Shown piece after piece: positions 1 through 11,272 of a stretch of DNA of 64,000 nucleotides. Location: the NCBI GenBank assembly GCA_016858145.1, contig JAEHOE010000056.1:310001-374000 (forward strand). The letters are read 5' to 3'. The notes under the pieces are model-generated. The model saw only the letters and a list, made by a program, of their open reading frames with translations. It was not told where the DNA came from and did not search any database. The stretch is from Edaphochlamys debaryana (taxonomy: Eukaryota > Chlorophyta > Chlorophyceae > Chlamydomonadales). The translations under genes were made by a program, and so were the position numbers. The stretch's first letter is position 1, and each line of letters opens with the position of its first letter.

Positions 1-147
1 GTTCAGAACTAGACTATGACTCTTCAAGAGTCTTTTAACCACATGCTGTCCCGGCCCCTGTAGGAACGCCGTGCACCTCCGGCCCTGCACTACGTCACCC
101 CAGCTCTACCCCTCTCCCAAACCTCCACCCCACCCCACCCCGCTCAC

Positions 148-2590
148 TGCTGAGCACCGCCAGGCACGCCCCGCTCCGCAGCTCCCACACCCGCACCGTG
201 GCCTCCTTGCCCTCCTGCGCGCTGGCCAGCACCTCGCCGTCCCCCGCCACCGCCAGCGCGCACACGAACGACGTGTGCCCCAGCAGGTGCCGCTGCCGCC
301 CGGGAGCCATCGCCGCCTGCGTGCCCGGGGGCGCCCCTCCACCCCCTCCTCCGTCCGCCACCTGCATCAGCACCACCACGCTGGCTGCCGCGTAGGCCAC
401 CTCGTCGGTGCCCGGGACCCACACGAGGCAGCGCAGGAACTCGCCCGAGTAGGCGTTCATGCGGAGCAGCGTGAGGGCGGGGTCGGGGGTCAGGGGCGGG
501 CCCAGGATCTCGGTCTCCACGCCGAGCGTGGCGGAGGCGAGCGCGGGCTTGAGGGGCGCGGCGGCGCCGGGCAGGATGGCGGTGGTGGGGCGCGGGAAGG
601 GCCGGGAGCCGGCATCGGGCCCCACAACTACCGCCGCGGCCGTGGAGGAGCCGAGGTTGGCGGCGGTGGCGCGCCGCGTGGCGGCGGCAGCGCTGGCGGG
701 GGACAGTGGCGGTGGGCGCGGCGAGGGCGGCGGCGGGGTACCGTTGTCGTGGTCAGAGCTGATGTCGTCCGCAAAGTCATCGTCGGACTCCGAGTCATCC
801 CCTCCGCCTCCGGCTCCCCCAGCAGCACCCGTGGCGGTTGAGGCGGCGCCACGGCCGCCAGCGCCCTTGAGCTGCTTGGAGGAGCCCTGCACCCCCCCGG
901 CGCTGCTGGGCCGCACGCCGCCCTTGGCCCCGCTGGCCCCTCCCGCGCTGCCAACGTCGGCGGTGCGGCGCCGCTGGCTCATGCGCTTGGGCGGGGGCCT
1001 GGGGGCGGGGGAGCATGGGGGGAGGGAGCAAGGACACGCGCCTCAGCCCTGCGATCTCCACCATGCCTTGGCACGCCAGCCTCTCAGCCCCGTCTGGCCC
1101 CAGCCAGCCACCCTTCTCCCGACCCTCTGAGCCCCGACCCCGGCCTACTGCCGTGCCACTGCTTGCGGCCCATGTATGCAAAAGCCCTTCACAGCACCCT
1201 TTCGCGGTTACATCGAGCGGCCCCTCCCACAGCTGCACGCAGGGACGCACATGAAGTCCTGCGTGGGCGCGTCTCGCGGCTCCCTGGGCAGCCAGATCAT
1301 CTCGAAGATGCTCGAGTCCAGGGCCAGGGACAGAGCCATGTCGCTGGGCAGGCTCTGCAGAGGAGGAGAAGGGGAGGTTGGAGGAGACTGGCGAGCAACA
1401 AGGAGGAGGGCTCTTGGCTTTGTCCGGCAAAGCCCCAGCCGCTGAGCCCCGCCCCCGCCAGTCCCACCATACCCGCCCCCCCATCCCCCGCTCCCCCACC
1501 TCCAGCTCCCCACCTGCAGCGTGAACCTGTAGTCGGAAGTGAACATGGTCCGCACCGTGAGCCAGGAGCAGAGCTGTATGGTCTTAATGGAGGCGAAGGG
1601 CGAGGAGGTGTAGCCCCGCAGCGCCTCGCGCAGGTCCAAACCCACCACGCACCAGCGGTGGCTGGGCTTGGGGAAGGGGATCTGCACGCCGTTGGACTTG
1701 CGCTGCGGGTGGGGGGGCGCGGGCGGGGTCGCGGGCAGGGGCGCAGGATGAGGCGATGAAGGTGAGGACCACACGTGCCTGCCCCAGGTCAACGGCGCCG
1801 GGGTCGATCGTCAGCCGGCAGAGGGGCTCGTAGTGGCTGTCCGCTTGCGGGCTCCACACCCGTGAGCCCCAGGCAGGGCCAGAAGCGACGGCAAGACTGC
1901 AAGCCCCCGCTGAGCACGGGGCGCGACCTTCCTCCCGCCCCTGCCGTCTTGCCGCCGCCCGCACCTTGAGCGAGTCCTGGGAGTACATGTTGGAGATGGA
2001 TATGCGGTGCATGTTGCCGTCTTGCGTCAGCGCCTCCACGTGGATCACGAACACCTTGACGGGGGTGACCTTGAGCTGCGGAGGGCGGGAGGAGGGAGAG
2101 GGTTTGCGGCGAGGGGGAGGGGTGTAGGCTTGGGAGGGGCGCAGGCCGTGGAGCCCTCCCGGCGCACCTGCATGTACAGGATGCGGCCCGTGAGCCCCAG
2201 CGTCTGGAGCTTGCTGCGCGGCACGCGCAGGTAGTTGCTGGCGGGAATGACGCCCCGGACTTTGAAGACTTTCTTGCCGATGATCTTGTCCTGCGGGGCA
2301 GAGCGGGCGAAGGAGGCGGTCGGGCGTTGCGTGGTCCGCTGGTCCAGTGGCCACCCAGACCCGTGCCCCCCGCTGGGGACCCACAATGTGCTCCGTCACG
2401 TCGCCCTTCGTCTCGAACTCCTTCATCGTGTCCACGTCGCATAGCTTGAAGACGTTGACGAAGGGGTGCTGCCATTCTGTCGTGGGCGGGAGGATGGTCC
2501 AAGCGGGTCATGTTGACCTTCACACCGTCACCCGGGAATTCTTACTCCGCTTGCCCGCAAACCCTTAAACGCACCTGGTGCGAGCGGCAT
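148..2590 (-). CDS. POC16: POC16/WDR90-like centriolar protein, 5' part
   Basis: Seven exons join in phase: 2590-2575, 2476-2385, 2290-2168, 2075-1965, 1702-1514, 1354-1251 and 998-148. The protein opens MPLAPEWQHPFVNVFK, which matches the start of the CFA20/DUF667 domain of WDR90/POC16, and runs through LGLTGRILYMQ, FVIHVEALTQDG and HRWCVVGLDL (about residues 1-210). A low-complexity Gly/Ala/Ser linker follows. A first WD40 repeat (HLLGHTSFVCALAV ... TVRVWELRSG) ends near residue 490. Family knowledge: WDR90/POC16 is a microtubule-binding protein of the centriole inner scaffold, with CFA20 followed by many WD40 repeats. The remaining repeats must lie beyond the left edge, because I find no in-frame exon in bases 1-147. 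The first coding exon is only 16 nt, chosen because it gives the ATG and fits phase and donor. Identity is confident, exact 5' exon moderately so. Confidence 0.85.
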
Positions 2591-3924
2591 CCTGGTAAAG
2601 CCTCCGAGCGGGCGTCCGCGCCCTCAAGGCCCGTCAAGGGCTGCTTTGTTGCCTTGCGCTCCGCGCCCCGGATCAGGTAGTCAAAGGTTCAGTTTATTGA
2701 TGCTTGAGGAGGCATCGCGCCCTCCTTGACGCGAGGGCGTGAATTGCCCAAGCGCCGGTCGCTAGCTGTCACTGCGCAAGTGTCTATCTGCTAAGTTTCA
2801 GCGTAGTTGCTTGTGACTGAACTGGAGCATGGTTTCGCAGGCGCCGGTAGTGCTGCGTGTCGCTTTCACGAGTTCAATTTCCAGGTCGCCTTGGTCAAAG
2901 GTCGCGCCCTTTGCACAGGCGCATGGCCGGATTACACGTTTGCGTAGCTACTGTGTCAGGGCACGAGTCAGTGTTGCGAGTTGTGTGCGTACGGGCGGGT
3001 GCTGTACGATGACACGAACCCCGCCCAGCTTGAGCCCAGGAGCCCTCCTGCTTGAGCCGCGCCTTTTCAGCCTGCCCGCGCCTGAGCCTGCTTGCCCCAC
3101 CGCGCCTTCCGCATAGGGCGTGGCGGTGGTTCTCCCCTGTTCCCCTTGAAGCCGTGGGTCGTGAGCGGCCGACCTTCCCTGCCTTGCCTTCCTCGCCTTC
3201 CCTACCTTCCAATGCCCTCGCCGGCCTGGGCATTATCGGGTGAACGTACGGGACCAGTCCGAGGAACCCCCGTGACATTGGCAAAACAGCCAAGGTCTGT
3301 GCCCCGCCCCAGTTTCTCCTCTTGTCTACGACCGTGACATGCCTTAACCAACATTCGCCGGACAAAGCCCGGAGTCCGCTAGAAGACCAGGCCCTCACCG
3401 GTCAGCCCTAGGTGGACCGAACATGGAGAGGGCATCAAGATACGGTGACAGGCAAGCCGCAGCCCGCAGGCATCCGAAAGCTACGCATATATAACTGCAC
3501 ACAGCGCTTCAGCCCGGCAATGCCTTTTGTGCCCACACACGTATGCATGCATCATGACAGTCAGCATCATGAACCCGTGCTATGCCCGGCGTCCCCTCCC
3601 TCCCTCCCTCCCTCCCACCCTCAATGAGCGATGATGTATTAATACCAGGACGAGGCAACCGCGGATAAACCACCTTCGGCTTCATCTGGCACGCAGGAAA
3701 GTACAGCCATCAAAGGTTTCAACCACCGATGTGGTCAATTCGCCGCACCGGCCTGGACACCAGGGGCCTCAGCAGCAAAGGTTCAGGTTTAGGCAGTCCC
3801 GGCAGTATGGCATAGGCACTGATCACATCAAACTCCTGCTTGACCAGTGGCAGGTTGTGAGCCCGTCAGCCCCGTCATGGCTGCAAGCCGTCAACAGCAT
3901 GGCGTGTTGCTTCGATTTCATGCC
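2591..3924. other. Intergenic: POC16 promoter side and kinase 3' flank
   Basis: No reading frame here has domain-like content or splice signals that join up. The left part should hold the POC16 promoter (divergent from nothing on its right), and the right part is downstream of the receptor-like kinase. A run of TCCC repeats lies near 3595-3616. Confidence 0.6.
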
Positions 3925-3929
3925 TTACA
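3925..3929 (-). terminator. TGTAA polyadenylation signal of the receptor-like kinase
   Basis: TTACA on the + strand is TGTAA on the - strand, the usual green-algal signal. It lies 279 nt downstream of the kinase stop at 4208. Confidence 0.5.
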
Positions 3930-4207
3930 CGATCTTGATAATAAGCTGTAAGAAGTAAGCTCAGTATAAAGGCACATGGTGTTTATGCGCTGGCCTTCAC
4001 AGATCCTGCTGTCAGCCAGCTTCAGGGTGCCATGCAGGGTGCCCCCTCCGTGGCCAGCAGGGCCGCCGGCCGCTCATCAGCTGCGCCCACGACGTTCATC
4101 CTGTCCGGAGAGGGATGAGATCGATGGGTCAGCCAGGGTGAGTGACGGCTGGGTGCAGGCTGGTAGGCTTGCTATGCCATGGACGGAACGAGGTACCGGC
4201 ACCACAC

Positions 4208-7200
4208 TCAAGTGCTGTGGCGGCCAGACCACGTAAAGAGCATCAACAACCTGATACCCATCAGCCACCAGGAAAGGCACGAGTCGGTACCGCAACTCGA
4301 CGGTACTCTGTCCTGAGTGTGCACACCCGTGTGCCCCCTGGCGGCAGCCGCATCCCAGCGCGCACTGCACGCATGCATGGCTCCTTGCCGGCGCCCCACC
4401 TCTTGCGCGAGCGCCAGCACCTTGACGATATCTGCCGCCGCGGGCCGCCGCAGCGGCTCCGCCTCCCAGCACTGCCGCAGCAGTGCCACCAGCCGCGGGG
4501 GCCAGCGCCGCTGGTCGCCGCCGCCGGGCGAGCCGTGCGCTGGCAGCGGCAGGCGGTGGCTGAGCATGGAGACGCGGAAGGCGACTTGCATCCCGTTCTA
4601 AAGCAGGGTGGGGGGCGGGCAGAGGGAAGGGGTGCAGACAACATGGGTTCGTGAGCTGCAGCCCGGCCCGGTGGAGAGTGGCGTGGCAGGGGAGCACGGC
4701 TGAGGTGGGTGAGCGATTGGGTGCCGCAGCCAGCACGGAACCCGCTTCCTATCTTAGGGTTCTGTCGTCCAGCCGCGTGTGCCCGCCCACGTACCACTCC
4801 GTCCCACGGCCGGGCTCCTGCCAGGCACTCCCACAGCATCACGCCGAATGAGTAGCAGTCCTGCAAGCGCGGTGAGGGCGGGCGGGCGGGCCGGAAATGG
4901 CAGATCGACAAGGGCGAGGAAGCCCGAGGCAGATCGACAAGGGCGAGGAATCCCGAGGATTCATACATAGGGAGATTGGGGACGGGTGACGCCAGTATTG
5001 CCAGTAGAGGGCGCTAGCGAGCGTGCACGCGGCAACTGCAAAGCCTGTGAAACGAGGCAAGGGCGACCTGCGCCTCACCATGCGATGTGTGAGGGCGTAG
5101 CATGTGACGTCAAAGCACTCCTGCAAGGGCGAAGTACGGCAGGTGAGATTGACATTGCGTACGGCAATGCGTAGTAGGCATGTTTATCCTCGAAACGCTT
5201 ACCGGGGCTACGTACGGCATCTGTCAAGGTAGCGACATAGGAAGGGAGAATGGGAGGGGACGGGAGCGGAGGTGAGCAATCTATGAGCTTGCGAAATAGC
5301 TTGATAAGAGCAAGGGCACAGCGAGAACCGTATGGCAACAGAGCTTGAGCCCGACAGCGGCGGCGGCCAAGCCTGCGACCACACTCGGCCCCTCTCCTGG
5401 AGCCCAGCCGCCCACCGTTCCGGCGGGCTGCGTGGTGACGAGGGCGGTCTCCCGCAGCCGAGCCAAGCCGAAGTCCTGCAGCCGGGACAGCCGGGACAGG
5501 CGGGTGGCAGACGGCAGATCAAGCATGGTGCGGCCTGCGTCCGGCGAGCCTGCGCGCTGGTCCCGACCGACAGTTCAGCCCACTGCCTTGGCGCTGGCTC
5601 CGCATGCTCAGCTGCCGCCCGCCCCAGCGCGCAGCCAGTCCCACCCACCCACACGTCTACTCCTTGCCCCCGTCGACTGCCATGCACACGCACCGACAGC
5701 TTGACGACCGGCCTGTCCCCGTGCGGGTCGCTGATGAGGACGTTGGCCGGCTTGACGTCACGGTGCACCACGGTGGGGTGCTGCGGGGCCGCGAGGGCAG
5801 CGTTCATGGGCAGAGATTCATCCATCCCCTCCGTAACCGTCTGCGGAGACAACCTTTGGAACTCCGGCCCAGCACCTCCGCCCCCTTCACACGCCCTCCG
5901 CACCAGGTAGCTGAGGCCCCGGGCCACCTCCGCGGCGACATGCAGCACCAGGCGCATGGGCAGCAGGCTGCCCGGGGTGCCGTACAGCACCTTGTCCAGG
6001 CTCGTCTCCATGAGCTCCAGCACCCTGTGACGGCGGGACCCCGGGCGGCAGGCGGGCAGCCAGCGGTCTGCGCGTGCAGGCGGGGGCCAAGCAGGAAGCA
6101 GACTGGACAGGGGCCCGAGAGCGCCCGGGCCGCCGGGCTCCCCAGCCCCCACCGCGGCTCACAGGACTGGGGGCAGCCCGTGCTGGACGCTGGCCGCCAG
6201 CACCCTAACGATGTTAGGGTGGTCGCAGCGGCCCAGCACCTCCAGCTCCTGTGGCAAGGGGCGCAGCACGTTGGCGGCGGGCGACTGGAGGAGGGGTGCC
6301 TCACGCCTCGCCCTACACGTGGGCGAGGACTGAACACACAGCCCACCTGGAGGTATGACCCGTACCGGTCGGCGGCTTCTTCCCAGCAGCAGTCCAGCAG
6401 CTGCTTCACGGCCACGCACTGGCCGCGGTACGTGCCCTCTTCGACGCGCGCGTATGCGCCCCGGCCCAGCACCCGCCCCGTCAGGCGCACGACATTGTCC
6501 GGGGGCAGGGGCACGGGCGCGCCCAGGGCCTCCCCGGGCGGCGCTGCACCGCCCGTCGCAAAGTCCTTAAGCACCTGCGGGGGACGGACGTAAGGCGCAC
6601 CCGCTGAGGTCAGCTACCCGCAGAGGTATGAATTCCGTGTCGTACATGCACGCACCGTGCTCGGGTGCCAGCAGCGTGGTGGACGGTTGCGGCCCGCCAA
6701 CCCCCCCTAACCTGACGTCGTTCTCTTCCCTTTCCGCATACGGTACGCGCAATCAACCGGGACGGATCTCCAAGGGCAGCTGATGCCCGGTAGCTCACCC
6801 CCCTCCACCCCTTCCCCTGCCACAGCCGCGCACCCCAGGCACCCGCGCACCCACCTGCAGGTGCACCGACAGGTCGTGCAGGGGCGTCTGCGCGCTCAAC
6901 ACCGCCGCCTCGTTGGCAGCGGCGTTGCCCGCAGGAACCGGCCGGCGGGGAGGTTGCGGCGGATACGGGCCCGAGGCCGAGTGCGGCCGTGGGCCTGGGC
7001 CCGAGCCTGAGCCCTCAGGTGACAGTGGGTCACCCGGGGAGAGGCCGCCGCGGGCGTCCTTGGGGGCAGCGGATTCGGCGGGGTCTGATCCGCACGGCTT
7101 CGTGAGGGCGCCGCCACAGCAGCCAGCACGCACTGCCAGTGCGACTGCACGCGCAGTAGAGGCGAGCTCTGTGTCAGACGTGCAAAGGTTCCAGGGCGCA

Positions 7201-10081
7201 CTGAGCCCGTGAGGACCGCACCTTGGAGCATGGCCGCGCCCGCCACGCTGTCGTTGCTGTTGTCTCCCATCCTGCCAAAGGCACAAGACCATACAGCCTT
7301 AGGTGGGCTCCATGAGGTTGAGCCGCAGGGGTACTGAGGTACGTCGCGGGCCTCCAGTCTGGGACCCGTGTGGTGGAGGCGCAGGCTTCACCCCGGAACC
7401 CACCCTACCCGGGCATTGCTGCCTCAAGCTGACTCCTGTTCTTCCTCCGCCGCGCCGCTCGCACTGCCAACAAGGCGACGGCCGCAGCAGCCAGCAGCCC
7501 GACAGTGCCTGCGCGGTGGGGGGCGGCCGGGGATACGCGGGGTGTTGGTCGGTACGGGCACACAACGAACGTGGGCATGGTGACGGACGACTCAAAGCAA
7601 TACCAGGGTCCACATAGGAACCCCGCGCAAGCCTCTTCTCTCAGCTCCGGGCCTCGACGACGAGGGCCCCCCAAGGTAAACCCCGCCGCGCGCCTGCGCA
7701 CCTCCGACGACGCAGCCCGCCAGCACGGGGCCCTCAGCGCGCCGCCGGCCGGGACCCATGCCTCCACCGGAAGCGTCCCCCGCTGCGTCGAAGAGCTCAG
7801 GAGCAGCACTCAGCACTTGGCCCTCCCGCTCCTCCCTCGCCGCCATGATGCAGCCGAGGGGCCCCAGGGAGTCCACGCACGCCCTGCACGGAGTGGCACG
7901 GAGAGGCATGCGTTGATACCTAGGTAGCGAGGGCGCAGGGCGGGTCCTGGCCGCGAGGGGCACAGCGGGGAGCATCAACTGCGAAGGCCCCTGGGAGAGT
8001 TCTTTCCAGTTAGGCTGGATCCGCGCTGAGCCGGACGGGGCTTCGCAGTAGGCTGCCTGGCGCCAGCATCCCCCTCCTCCGACAAGGTTTCAAGGTGGAA
8101 CCCTCGCCCCTTGCCGCCGGTCCCAACCCTGCACCCCGTCGACAACCCCTCTGGACCCCGAGCCAGCCCCGCCAGTGCCACCCAGCGCGTGCACGTGCGG
8201 GGCTCACTGGTCGAGCACGCGGGCGCACAGGACGACGCTGTTCTGCATGGCCATGTTGTAGTGCGTGGGGGTGGGGTTGAAGGCCTCGTCCAGGTCCGCA
8301 GCCGGCTTGGCCATGTCCTCCACCGCGTAGGCCGCCGCCCTGCCGTGGGCGTCAAGTACAGGGGCACAGGCGTGGGCACCGTCAGGAATTGGGTGACAAT
8401 GTCACGGGGCACAGGAGTGGGCATCACCAGAAGCAGGGACGCGTAGAATGCAGCCACCCCAGCCCTTTGAGGGCGCCTGTTGCTATTCCCCGAAGCCACT
8501 GGGAAGTTAGTTGTGCCTCGCCCTCTCTCGCCTGCCTACCAGCAACGCTGCGCGGGCGGTGCCGAGGTGTCGTTCGTGCACCCGTCGATGAAGTCCCAGC
8601 TGCCGGCACTTGCTGACACCACCTGCTGGCCGGGCAGCTCCGGGGGGCGGGCACCGCCGCCGAAGCTTTGTGCGAACGCCTTCAGCGGCAGGCACACAGC
8701 TGCGCCGCAAGACATGGTGGGGGTGAGTTGACAAATGAGACAATGACCGTGCGCCTTTGAACTCCACAGCAGGGCCCGCTTTCTGATAGCCAGTCCGTGT
8801 ATGTGTCCAGCCGCGCACATGCAAGGAGGCCCCCCAACTACGGGTGCCCCTTGGCCCAGCCTCACGCACATATGATGCCGGCGATGTGCCGCGCCAGCAC
8901 AACGGCCCCGCGCGTGCCCTCGGGGGACCGCGTCAGCAGACCGAACTGCAGCCCGCGGGCCCAGCCCCAGGTGGCCGAGGCCTGAGGCTGCGGGGCCAGC
9001 TGCCCGCCGTCCGGGGCGTCGTACGCGATGACCATGTCCTCCAGGATCAGCATCGATCCGGCCATCAGGGTCAGCCGCAAGCGTAGGGTTTGGGCGTGTT
9101 GGGGCCGGCCTGACCGGTTCATCATCAGGTGCAGCCGGAGGACCGTGGAGGACCGGCGGCAGGTCTTCCTTGGCCTTCGGCTCCACCCAACCCATCGTAC
9201 TAAGCGACAGAAGCCCCGCCTACCGCAGGAATCGTTTCCAGCATGTTGAGCAGCGTGGGCCCCGTGGCGAGGTCCAGGCGACCACGAATAGTGAGGTTCC
9301 GGCCGGCGGGAACCACCAGGGGAAGCGACACGCCGTCCCAGTGCTGAAGATGTTGGGAGGGCGGAAGTGTCGGGAGGCATGTCGGGAGGCTGGGAACAGG
9401 TTCCCCAGCTGGCCAGGGGGCACAGCAGAGTGCGTGGCTGCTTCCCTTCCTCAGGCTGCTGCCCTTCCCCAGTCCCCAGTCCCCAGTCCCCAGTCCCCAG
9501 TCCCCAGTCCCCAGTCCCCAGTCCCCAGTCCCCAGTCCCCAGTCCCCAGTGCTGCTGTCCCCAGGCTGCTGCCCACCCCCAGGGCTGCTTCCCTTCCCCA
9601 GGGCTGCTTCCCTTCCCCAGGCTGTTTCCGTTCCCCAGGCTGTTTCCCTTCCCCAGGCTGTTTCCCTTCCCCGGGCTGTTTCCCTTCCCCAGGCTGTTTC
9701 CCTTCCCCGGGCTGTTTCCCTTCCCCAGGCTGTTTCCCTTCCCCAGGCTGTTTCCCTTCACTGGGCTGTTTCCCTTCCCCAGGCTGCTGCCCGGGGAAGG
9801 GAAGCAGCCCTGGGGACAGCAGCCTGGGGAGTGGGCCGCCCCCACCCCGCTGGACCGCTTACTGATGCGGTAAGGCGAACCTCCGGAGCGTCGAGGAGAA
9901 TCGCCGATGGACCCCCTGACACCGCATCCGCAATAGCAGCCGCTAGCTGGCGACCGGTGCTCGCGCGCGCAGGTTCATCTGCGACGATGTTCTCGTGGGG
10001 CACGCCGGTGAATGGCCACTTTGCTTCTGATACGCATCCCAGCGTCAGCCATAGAGCTATTATCCACGGACGCCACCGCAT
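4208..10081 (-). CDS. Transmembrane receptor-like protein kinase (TKL type)
   Basis: Nineteen exons close in phase to 844 aa: 10081-9863, 9343-9224, 9164-8870, 8699-8540, 8339-8208, 7883-7702, 7508-7409, 7271-7222, 7084-6855, 6574-6347, 6284-6163, 6024-5904, 5780-5694, 5475-5416, 5220-5203, 5120-5079, 4860-4795, 4597-4400, 4312-4208. A signal peptide (MRWRPWIIALWLTLGCVSEA) leads an ectodomain of about 350 residues containing HWDGVSLPLVVPAGRNLTIRG, a style seen in volvocine kinase ectodomains. One membrane span (VGLLAAAAVALLAV then RAARRRK) is near residue 375. The kinase has GRGAYARVEEG, AVKQLL, VVHRDVKPANVLI, DFGLARL, APECFD and DCYSFGVMLWE, so all catalytic residues are present. Predicted plasma-membrane Ser/Thr kinase, ligand unknown. 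The 9164 acceptor (AAG) is the weakest join. The C-terminal 34 residues are Trp/Leu-rich. Confidence 0.85.
9463..9551. repeat. 7-bp tandem repeat (CCCCAGT)n in kinase intron 1
   Basis: About twelve head-to-tail copies of CCCCAGT lie within the first intron of the receptor-like kinase (9862-9344). Confidence 0.9.
9580..9790. repeat. 18-bp tandem repeat in kinase intron 1
   Basis: About eleven imperfect copies of GGCTGTTTCCCTTCCCCA follow the 7-bp repeat in the same intron. On the minus (transcribed) strand they are purine-rich GGGAAGGGAAACAGCC units. Confidence 0.9.
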
Positions 10082-11272
10082 CTTACATGATAACTGTTTT
10101 TGCGCCTAGAAGGACGGTAGAACTGTCAAGCGGTCATTGCACCACGCAGGCTCGCCCAAAGCGCTGGTTGGTACGAAGCCGCATTCGTCGAACTGTGTGC
10201 AGTGCAGTGTTTGGATCATAATACTTGGATAACTCAACCCGTCTCGTCGGTCCCGATGTGCGGCATGCGCTACGCGCATTCGACGGCAAGGCGACACAAA
10301 ACGGAGCGGCACGCATGGTCACCGTAAAACATTGCGGATGTCCATGGACCATGCGAGCGGTGCGTCCCAGACGGAAGTCGGCCGGCAGTCGCGCGCACGA
10401 GTCGTGGGTACGGGGGCTCGAGGGGGCTCGGCACGCTTCCCGCCGGTCGCACGCAGTTGGCTGGGTACATCGCCCTACCCTTTGGATTCCCCGTCGCAGG
10501 AGAGCCTCCAACGCTTCGTGAGCCCTCACCACGGTGCACACGTACACATTTCCACACACCGACACTACAAGTTTTGCAGACGAGCCGAGTACTACTCCTT
10601 CCCCAGGTGCTCCAGGCGGCCTTGCCCTTGCCCTAGGTTGCCCTCGGGGGTTGCCTGCCAAGGCGCCGCAGCCCCTCCTGACTCCTGAGGTGCCCCCCCC
10701 CAGCCCCCAGCAAGACGAAGCAAGCACCAGCCGTCTGGTGTCGAGGCACTGCTCCCTTGGGTGCTCGTAGTCGTTCCTAGTCAGCTTTGCCCTCCAGGCG
10801 TGTCGAGGCGTCCAGGCATGTTCCCTCCCGCCGAAGCCCTCGCCGGCCCCTCCCGATGCCGTATGACGGCCCTGGTGGCCCCCAGCCGCAACCATCTCCC
10901 ATCGGATTACCATATGATGCCATCATAGCCGCCTTGTGTGTACTCGGACTTACTGTATACCTCGGTCAAAGTTCACGGTCTTATTCAGCGGATCGCGACC
11001 GAATGACAAAGACGCACAAGCCAGTTGCCGTCCACGAGCGAGCTTTCGCATAGACAACAGTAATTGCAGTGCCAGGACGTCGCTCAAGCGCGCCTTTAAG
11101 GGCGAAGCCAAGCGCCTGACCTGTCGAACACCCGGCGCTGCATGTTTCCGCAGCTGATGCCCTTGCCACCAAGTCTTTCTAGGTTGATGGCTTGAAGGCG
11201 CTGCCATCTGTGCAGACCGCGACCGAAGCAAGCATATCTACCCGAGCATCGCTGGGCGACGCAGCGGTGGAA
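10082..11272. other. Divergent intergenic region between two kinase genes
   Basis: 1.19 kb separates the start codons of the receptor-like kinase (-) and the MGSC kinase (+). No supported gene or repeat is visible. It must contain both promoters; I see no TATA element I would defend. Confidence 0.6.

Noticed and set aside
1703..1964. Candidate extra POC16 exon (frame with DSHYEPLCRLTIDPGAVDL)
   Set aside because: No acceptor gives the right phase, and the CFA20 alignment runs straight from SQDSLK to RKSNGVQIPFP across this intron.
9170..9873. Open frames with FPSPGC or SPVPSPQ repeats
   Set aside because: They read tandem repeats inside intron 1 of the receptor-like kinase.
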